From: JBGTBQ01 sp041749275
GTDB taxonomy: Bacteria > Acidobacteriota > Blastocatellia > Pyrinomonadales > Pyrinomonadaceae
Direction: 5' to 3'
DNA length: 6,850 bases
NCBI GenBank assembly: GCA_041749275.1
Contig: JBGTBQ010000168.1
Span: 1 to 6,850 of the forward strand
In this document: in pieces, positions 1 through 5,177 of the stretch
How positions within the stretch are numbered: position 1 is the stretch's first letter
Layout: each line of letters starts with the position of its first letter
Translations under genes and position numbers: made by a program
The notes under the pieces: generated by a model
Told to the model about the DNA's origin: nothing
The model's database searches: none
What the model saw: only the letters and a program-made list of their open reading frames with translations

Positions 1-2775
1 GCCGCGCCGTCGCGCCGTCGCGCCGCGCAACGTCGCCAGCGTCGAGGCCGACGGCTGCGAAGTGATTTCGTGTTCGAGCATCAACGGCATCGGCTCGCCG
101 CCATCACGTCGAGGGACGGGCAACGCGCCAAAAGGAATGTATTGCAAGGCTCCGTCCGCGACGACGAGCAGACGCTTTCCTCCGAGACGCCCCGCCGCCT
201 GACCGAGCAGCATCTCTCCGAGCGACGCGGCCTCTTGCCAGTACCGCCCCTCCGCCTCTTTCATGCGCGCCTGTCGCGCCTCGAACGCCTCGCCCTCGAT
301 TGGCTGCGGCGCAATCAGCAACCCGCGCACGCGGCTCGCCGCCGTCTCGATCTCGGCCCGTCCGGGCAGCTCGTAACTCTCAATCTCCGTCTTCGTCACC
401 GCCCACAGGTAGCTCCGCTCCTCGCCGAGCGAATACTCCAGCAGCAATGTGTCCTCGTCCACCACGCGCTCCTGAATCTCTTTCAAGCCGAGCGGCTGCG
501 TCTGAAGCGACGACACATGCTCAAGACTCCCCGCCCTGATCTGCGCTTCCACCTCGCGGAGCCGCGACGTGATTTCGTCAATCTCTTTACCGAGCGCCGC
601 CGCCTCTACCTCCGCCTGCGCGCCGCCCGCCTGAAGCCGCATCCGCCGCTCCGCCCCCTCGTTCAACTCCTTCCGCAGCTTCCCTTCCCGCTCAAGCAGC
701 GCCGGGTCGGCCTTGCTGCGGTCGCCGACGCGCGCGGCGGAGAGAGTTTCAAGCAGCGAACGCGCCCGCGCCCGCTCGCTCGCCTCGAACGCGGCAGTAT
801 CGAATCCCTCCGTCGGACGCTCGCGGTGCAAACGCATCAGCAGGTCAACATAAAACTCGTACTGCTGCCGCACCGAGGCGAAGTACGACGCGCGCAAGTC
901 CTGACTGATGACTTTCGTGCGAAGTGATTCGACAACCCGCAGCGCCTCTTCCGCGCGCGCCCGCGCTTCCGTCAAGTCGCCGCCGTCGCGCATCACGCGC
1001 GCAATGTTGAGGAGCGTCAAAGATTCGCCCGCCGGGTCAGCCGCCACGCGGTTAAGCGACAGCGCCTGTTTGTAGTAACCGAGCGCCTTTTGCGTGTCGC
1101 CCGAACTCTCGTAGACGCGGCCTATGTGGTTGAGCGTGTAGGCTTCGTAACGCTGATCCTGCCCGTCACGGAAGAGGGCGAGCGACTGTCTGTAGCAATC
1201 GAGCGCTTTCCTCTTATCCCCTAAAGAATCATAAACCAGCCCTATATAGCTTAAGGTCTGGGCTTCAAATCGCGGCATGTCGAGAACACGAAATAATGAG
1301 AGAGCGGCCTGTAAATAGTTGAGCGCCGCCTGATGTTCTCCTAACACTCGATATATTTCACCGATTATCTTCTCTATCTCGGCTTCTCCCCACTGGTGCT
1401 TGATTGATTTGAAAATTACCAAAGCCTGTTCGTAATATTCGAGCGCCTTCCGTCTCTCACCAACGCCAAGGTATGCGTGGGCTAACCCTCCGAGCACCGT
1501 AGCTTTTAAATGGCGTTCATCAAGCGTGCTTAGAATGCTCAACGCTTGAAGAAAAAAATCAAAGGCTTTCTGGCTCTCGCCTAACTTGGTATGCAGATTG
1601 CCGAGCGCCCGGAGTGTGATGGCCTCCCAGCGGCGATTCGAGGTGGAGCGCGCGAGGAGTAGTGCCTGATTGTAAGAATCAAGCGCCTTTGAGATGTCGC
1701 TTGTCCGTGTGTAAGCGTAGCCCAAGCTCACCAGCACGTTGACTTGTCCCTCATGGTCATTCGATTGCTGCCAAAGTGTTAATGCGCGCGAATAGTGTGT
1801 GACCGCTTTCTTAAAATCACCAAAACCGTAGTAAGCCTCGCCGATGGTAAGAAGCGCCTGTGCTTCACCGCGACGATTGTTCGTCGCCTGACTGAGCTTC
1901 AACGCACGGGTAGCGCTTTCTAAAGCTGGCCGGTTATCACCCGTAAAAAAATGAAGATACCCAATGTTATTAAGTGCGTCACACTCCAAGGTTGAGTCAT
2001 GAAGGGTTTTGCCGAGCGCGAGAGCTTGGTTGTAATAAGTCAGAGCCTTCGGATATTCATTCAAAGATTCGTAAACCAGCCCGATGTTTCTGGTAACGCG
2101 AGCTTCCGCAACTCTGTCGCCGGCAAGTCGCCACTGCTCCTGTGCTTCTTCATACTTTTTGATGGCTTGATAGCTGGATTCGATCTTCTGCTCTGCGCTT
2201 AGTTGTTCGGCCTCCGCGAACGCCTTCTCGGCGAGAATCCGGCTTTGATCCAGTTTCGTTGACCGGCGCAGTTCTTCAAGCTTTATCCGATACCCTCGCG
2301 CAACCGAACCCTCCGCGGATGCGTCAACACTCAGGCGATAGTTTCCAGCAACATCCGCGATGACCGAGACGGGCATCAGGCTGTTTTGATAACACTTGAA
2401 TTCGACACGCGCTTGGCCGTTCGGGTCATAGACGGACAGCCGCGCCCCTCTCTCCCGACACTCCAAAGTGAACCGCGCGTACTGTCCTGAGTAAAGCCCG
2501 ACCTGATATGAATGAACCTCGTCGGATGAGATTTCCCGCTCGACTGCTTTGGTTAGTTTCAGTGTGGATGTGCTGCCCGGACTCTGTTCCGTGCGGTTGG
2601 CTTCTAGCTTCTCCTGTGCGGACACGCTCAGGAAGGATCGAGGCGGCGTGAAGGTAGTTTCAGGCGCTAACAGAGCAAGCGCGGGTAAGGCCAGAACGAA
2701 CCGGCAAAGATTCCGGGCTAACTTCCGCAGAAGTGCGCGCCGATTAAATATCATTGCTGTCGAAGAGCGCTTCAT
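1..2775 (-). CDS. TPR-CHAT protein with signal peptide, 3' end cut off by the window
   Basis: I translated this frame by hand: it runs open from an ATG at 2775-2773 to base 1, giving 925 residues without the C-terminus. An in-frame TAG at 2790-2788 makes this the most upstream ATG; no clear Shine-Dalgarno precedes it. Residues 1-53 look like a signal peptide or anchor: a basic start (MKRSSTAMIFNRR), a hydrophobic stretch FVLALPALALLA at 26-37, and a possible cleavage after SVSA (50-53). Residues 78-165 look like a beta-sandwich resembling a bacterial pre-peptidase domain (LSVYDPNG, GNYRLSV). A helical pair at about 185-220 leads into ten TPR units of 40 residues (about 221-620). A charged, probably coiled-coil segment follows (about 690-748). 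From about 755 the CHAT domain begins, with the typical strand and loop LLVVADGALQYIPFGALP (869-886) and HEITSQPSASTLA (902-914). CHAT is a caspase-fold peptidase domain; its catalytic His and Cys normally lie further downstream, outside the window, so activity cannot be judged. Confidence 0.9.
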   Translation of the reverse strand, partial: MKRSSTAMIFNRRALLRKLARNLCRFVLALPALALLAPETTFTPPRSFLSVSAQEKLEANRTEQSPGSTSTLKLTKAVEREISSDEVHSYQVGLYSGQYARFTLECRERGARLSVYDPNGQARVEFKCYQNSLMPVSVIADVAGNYRLSVDASAEGSVARGYRIKLEELRRSTKLDQSRILAEKAFAEAEQLSAEQKIESSYQAIKKYEEAQEQWRLAGDRVAEARVTRNIGLVYESLNEYPKALTYYNQALALGKTLHDSTLECDALNNIGYLHFFTGDNRPALESATRALKLSQATNNRRGEAQALLTIGEAYYGFGDFKKAVTHYSRALTLWQQSNDHEGQVNVLVSLGYAYTRTSDISKALDSYNQALLLARSTSNRRWEAITLRALGNLHTKLGESQKAFDFFLQALSILSTLDERHLKATVLGGLAHAYLGVGERRKALEYYEQALVIFKSIKHQWGEAEIEKIIGEIYRVLGEHQAALNYLQAALSLFRVLDMPRFEAQTLSYIGLVYDSLGDKRKALDCYRQSLALFRDGQDQRYEAYTLNHIGRVYESSGDTQKALGYYKQALSLNRVAADPAGESLTLLNIARVMRDGGDLTEARARAEEALRVVESLRTKVISQDLRASYFASVRQQYEFYVDLLMRLHRERPTEGFDTAAFEASERARARSLLETLSAARVGDRSKADPALLEREGKLRKELNEGAERRMRLQAGGAQAEVEAAALGKEIDEITSRLREVEAQIRAGSLEHVSSLQTQPLGLKEIQERVVDEDTLLLEYSLGEERSYLWAVTKTEIESYELPGRAEIETAASRVRGLLIAPQPIEGEAFEARQARMKEAEGRYWQEAASLGEMLLGQAAGRLGGKRLLVVADGALQYIPFGALPVPRRDGGEPMPLMLEHEITSQPSASTLATLRGATARRRG
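4..25. repeat. 8-base tandem repeat inside the CHAT coding region
   Basis: The unit gcgccgtc occurs at 4-11 and 12-19, followed by six more matching bases at 20-25. It encodes the Arg/Ala-rich end of the visible protein (GATARRRG), which appears to be a linker after the first part of the CHAT fold. Because the unit is not a multiple of three, gain or loss of one copy would shift the frame. It is short and may simply reflect GC-rich codon use. Confidence 0.55.
916..2115 (-). repeat. Ten in-register 120-base units encoding TPR repeats
   Basis: The protein shows an Ile/Leu-Gly (or Ala) pair at residues 231, 271, 311, 351, 391, 431, 471, 511, 551 and 591, spaced by exactly 40 residues. Most units also carry a KAL-x-x-Y-type motif, for example KALTYYNQAL, KALEYYEQAL and KALGYYKQAL. 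The period is visible in the DNA: related gagcgcctt-like bases return every 120 bases (1081, 1201, 1321, 1441, with weaker copies beyond). The units have diverged at the base level, so this is a protein repeat array and not a recent tandem duplication. The 40-residue period resembles kinesin-light-chain or TPR_12 repeats, which bind protein partners. Confidence 0.9.
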
Positions 2776-2841
2776 CGCAAGCTTAATCTAACGGACTGAC
2801 ATGAGTGGCGAAGAGATCGGAATCAAAATAGACCACTTGCG

Positions 2842-2924
2842 AACAGGTTAGTACCGCCTGCGGTAGCGGGCGGGTGTTAACGCACGCCAGACCCGCCCGC
2901 TACCGCAGGCGGTACTGACCTGTT
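2842..2924. repeat. Large REP/MITE-like inverted repeat with nested palindromes
   Basis: The left arm (2842-2875, beginning aacaggttagtaccgcctgc) matches the reverse complement of the right arm (2891-2924) at 33 of 34 positions, around a 15-base centre (2876-2890). The single mismatch, T2849 against G2917, would be a G-U pair in a plus-strand RNA. Each arm contains its own perfect hairpin, taccgc-ct-gcggta, at 2852-2865 and again at 2901-2914. A palindrome within a palindrome is the layout of REP/BIME elements; it would also fit a miniature transposable element, but I found no target-site duplication. No T-run follows on either side, so it is not a typical intrinsic terminator, although the minus-strand transcript from the C11 gene would fold strongly here. 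Confidence 0.85.
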
Positions 2925-3023
2925 TCATGCAACTCGCATCACACTTTCAATCGCATCCCTTTCAAACAACTCCTTCGGCAAGCTCACACGCACCAGCAGA
3001 TGTGAAGTCAACCTTCTCGTCCG

Positions 3024-3045
3024 CGCGGCGGCCAAAGGCCGCGCG
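3024..3045. repeat. Short GC hairpin downstream of the C11 gene
   Basis: The bases gcggcc at 3028-3033 and ggccgc at 3037-3042 form a perfect six-pair stem around aaa; after one bulged base (3027) three more pairs form (3024-3026 with 3043-3045). It lies about 40 bases past the C11 stop in the direction of transcription. No T-run follows, so a role in termination or RNA 3'-end stability is only possible. Confidence 0.5.
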
Positions 3046-3085
3046 GCTTGCACCGGCACAAGGCCACCCTGTCGTCTCGCCTGAA

Positions 3086-4750
3086 TCAGCCGGCGAGCAA
3101 CCTCTTGATTCCCTCGTTGAGATTTTTTCCCTTGTCCTTCCCTATGCATTTGTTCGGGAAGGCCACGATTGGCGGGTTCCGCATACTCCGCACGGGATTT
3201 CCCGGCCCCCTGTCGTCGCCTTGCCTGACGCGCTGCGGCTCGGCACGGTTAAGGCGTATGAACTTGTTTTGGTTCCCGACATCGCGCGGCTCCCGGCGCG
3301 TCAACTTTGTGTAAGTTTCGAGGAACCTGAGCCAGCCGGACTCCCCGTAGCTCCCATCCGCCTTTTTAGCGCCCCGCGTGAAGTCGAGATTCTGATAGTC
3401 GCGCTCGATTCTCGACCACGGGAAATAGATCGAGACGCCGTAAGAATACTGGAAGCGCGCCCCGCTGAAGCACGAATTGAGGACGAAATTCGGAGTGATA
3501 AAGTCCCTCAGTTTCTCGCCCAAGTCACAGATGGCACCCTTCTTCAGACGCCGCAACAGGCAGTCGCAGAAATCGCGGATGTCAACGAACAGCTCCCCGT
3601 TATACGACTGCGCCTCCCAGTGCGCCAGCACGAGGTCGTCCTTGAACCTGTCGTTGCCTTTGCGCTTAAGCTCTCTGGTCATCGCGCCGGCGAACCTGTC
3701 AATCAGGCGTTTCAACTCCTCGACCAGCCCCACGTCCATCGCCGAGAGATCAACCGCCAGCCCGCCCAGCGAGTAGTCGGCGTAGAAGTTGACATACTCT
3801 TCGACGATGCTCTTGGCGAACCTGTACTCGACCTTGTCCTTATCCGCCAGTTGCATCTCGACTTCCGGCTTCACCGTGGCGAACTCTTCCTTCAGCTTTC
3901 TGAGGATCATCTCGTAAGGCCAGCCGGAGGCCGGCGTGTAACTCTCGGCGCCGACCATTATTTTCACCAGCCCCCTCATCTCGTATGTCACCTCCGCCAT
4001 GCTCATCAGACAGGCGTCCATGCCGAGAATATCAATCGTCTGCCCGCCAAGCTCGGGCTGCAATTCCTCGAACGCCCGTTTCAACTCGTTGATGGTGAGC
4101 GAGCCGGCGGGACTTTCGTCCTTCAACAGAAAGTCCCTCTGGTTTCCGCTGCCGTGCCCCGACAAGACCACCATGTAATGATGGGCCGGGAAATTCTGGA
4201 CGCACAGGCTCATAAAATTGTAGAGCGTCACCGGAGACCCCGTGTCCGTATCGTTCACCGCAACTCCCATTTCATCTCTCGTGTCAAGGAGCTTGGGTAC
4301 TCTCCCCCGCTTGAGCGACTGCTGGGCCACGCCTCTGGCAGCTTTACCGACTACCTTCCCGTTGGCTAATTCTTTGGCCTTGTTCATGGCGGCGTCTTCG
4401 GCTGCCTTACGCGCCCCGCCGCGTATTGCTTCGAGCGTGTCGGCGCTAACGCTTTCTTCGCCGAACCTGCCGAACTTTGACGTATCAAGGATGTCGCAGG
4501 CCAGAGAGTTGGTATTGCCATTCCTCCCGATGTGGTAGCGATGCGTCGGGAGGTAGTCATCGCTCGGATCGAACTGGGTGATGATATTTACGCCGTTGCC
4601 GGAACTAACCTTCTTCATCTCCGTCATGGCGTAGATGCTTTCGACCGATAGGTTATTGTCGCCGGCCAAGTAAACCATCACAGTCCATTCGGCTTTCTCT
4701 TTCTCAGGCTTCGCGGCGTCGTCAGGGGCTTTATCTTTCATTGATATCAT
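3086..4750 (-). CDS. Clostripain-family (peptidase C11) cysteine peptidase
   Basis: This complete 554-residue protein belongs to the C11 family, caspase-fold peptidases (clan CD) that usually cut after Arg or Lys. The N-terminal strand WTVMVYLAGDNNL (22-34) is a family hallmark. The probable catalytic His199 sits in VVLSGHGSG and Cys247 in DILGMDACLM. GAES (267-270), SGWPYE (275-280) and YGVSIYFPWS (437-446) also match the family. The start is charged and lacks a hydrophobic stretch, so I infer a cytoplasmic protein. Residues about 105-170, between the first strands and the His, are charged and basic (SLKRGRVPK) and could be a linker cut during activation. The last 75 residues are basic and of unknown role. 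The ATG at 4750 is preceded, five bases away, by a weak GAAAG ribosome site; a second ATG three codons later (M4) is an alternative. Neighbours are a probable kinase upstream and a CHAT protein downstream. Confidence 0.93.
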   Translation of the reverse strand: MISMKDKAPDDAAKPEKEKAEWTVMVYLAGDNNLSVESIYAMTEMKKVSSGNGVNIITQFDPSDDYLPTHRYHIGRNGNTNSLACDILDTSKFGRFGEESVSADTLEAIRGGARKAAEDAAMNKAKELANGKVVGKAARGVAQQSLKRGRVPKLLDTRDEMGVAVNDTDTGSPVTLYNFMSLCVQNFPAHHYMVVLSGHGSGNQRDFLLKDESPAGSLTINELKRAFEELQPELGGQTIDILGMDACLMSMAEVTYEMRGLVKIMVGAESYTPASGWPYEMILRKLKEEFATVKPEVEMQLADKDKVEYRFAKSIVEEYVNFYADYSLGGLAVDLSAMDVGLVEELKRLIDRFAGAMTRELKRKGNDRFKDDLVLAHWEAQSYNGELFVDIRDFCDCLLRRLKKGAICDLGEKLRDFITPNFVLNSCFSGARFQYSYGVSIYFPWSRIERDYQNLDFTRGAKKADGSYGESGWLRFLETYTKLTRREPRDVGNQNKFIRLNRAEPQRVRQGDDRGPGNPVRSMRNPPIVAFPNKCIGKDKGKNLNEGIKRLLAG

Positions 4751-4764
4751 CTCAACTTTCGTGG

Positions 4765-4796
4765 GGTAAGTTGCTCTGCCTTTGCGGCGCCTTACC
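4765..4796. repeat. Inverted repeat in the C11 leader
   Basis: The bases ggtaag (4765-4770) and cttacc (4791-4796) are perfectly complementary around a 20-base loop, starting 15 bases upstream of the C11 start codon. Just beyond lie gcctttgc (4778-4785) and its inverse gcaaaggc (4812-4819), so alternative pairings are possible. It could be an operator or a leader RNA fold; chance is also plausible with six-pair stems. Confidence 0.35.
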
Positions 4797-4865
4797 GGAC
4801 GAGTGTTCGAGGCAAAGGCGCAGTGTGAACTATTAGCGCCAAAGGCAAGTCATGCCGCAGCGGTT

Positions 4866-4890
4866 CCCCGCAGCGACAGCTCATGCGGGG
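4866..4890. repeat. Seven-pair GC hairpin in the intergenic region
   Basis: The bases ccccgca (4866-4872) and tgcgggg (4884-4890) pair perfectly around an 11-base loop. On the minus strand the stem is followed by aaccg and not a T-run, so it does not look like an intrinsic terminator. It lies 116 bases upstream of the C11 start and could mark a regulatory site. Confidence 0.4.
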
Positions 4891-5109
4891 AGTGAACGTC
4901 TCGCTTTCAAAAACACCCTTCTGTAATTGAATGACTTTGAGGACGGAAGCATTTCCACATTCAGTAAGGCCGGGGCGTCCGCCGAAGACCGTAGCGCTGA
5001 TTCGTGGGCGGGCGCCCTGTCGGAGTCTCACTTTGCCGGGCCGGCGCCGGGCGCTTTGAAGAGGGTGCATTCTAAACCACGAAGCCCGCTAAGGGAAAGA
5101 TTTTTTCAA

Positions 5110-5160
5110 CCGCCGTCGCGCCCGCGGCGGAAGAGTTACGCGCTCCCGCGCGGGGCGGGA
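5110..5160 (-). terminator. Two GC hairpins just after the probable kinase gene
   Basis: Following the stop at 5180-5178 on the minus strand are two stems: tcccg/cggga (5144-5148 with 5156-5160) and then ccgccg/cggcgg (5110-5115 with 5125-5130, nine-base loop). The second is followed by ttgaaaaaatcttt, which is A-rich and lacks an immediate T-run. Position favours a 3'-end structure, but sequence does not support a classical Rho-independent terminator. Confidence 0.3.
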
Positions 5161-5177
5161 TGTTGACGGCGCGGCTT

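Larger units (their letters stand above)
2776..3085. other. Intergenic region between the C11 and CHAT genes
   Basis: These 310 bases separate the C11 stop from the CHAT start. The region holds the large palindrome at 2842-2924 and a GC hairpin at 3024-3045. I see no convincing sigma-70 promoter on the minus strand in front of the CHAT start and no hairpin followed by a T-run. A minus-strand open frame crosses 3149-2925, overlapping the C11 3' end, and stops exactly at the palindrome edge; I do not call it a gene. Confidence 0.6.
4751..5177. other. 427-base intergenic region upstream of the C11 gene
   Basis: No supported gene lies here. Open frames on either strand are short, rich in Arg, Pro and Ala, and carry no motif I recognise. 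The region should hold the 3' untranslated part of the kinase transcript and the promoter and leader of the C11 gene. I found no good -35/-10 pair on the minus strand. It contains several short inverted repeats, listed separately, and copies of GGCAAAGGC-like bases in both orientations between 4778 and 4846. Confidence 0.6.

Noticed and set aside
70..927. 285-codon open frame on the plus strand, antisense to the CHAT gene
   Set aside because: The minus strand encodes a continuous TPR-CHAT protein with recognisable motifs; this frame gives low-complexity Arg/Leu-rich protein.
2842..2924. Intrinsic terminator reading of the large palindrome
   Set aside because: No T-run follows either arm in either direction, and the symmetry is much longer than terminator stems; a repeat element fits better.
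2831..2935. Target-site duplication around the palindrome
   Set aside because: The bases flanking the arms (ccacttgcg on the left, tcatgcaac on the right) share no direct repeat of useful length.
2927..4369. 480-codon open frame on the plus strand, antisense to the C11 gene
   Set aside because: It lies almost wholly opposite the well-supported C11 peptidase and its translation is rich in Arg, Pro, Leu and Val without any recognisable motif; it is the complement of GC-biased codons.
4792..5166. Short open frames on both strands of the intergenic region
   Set aside because: They are low-complexity, start at weak positions, lack ribosome sites and show no motif; one begins with TTG. Conservation data could reverse this.
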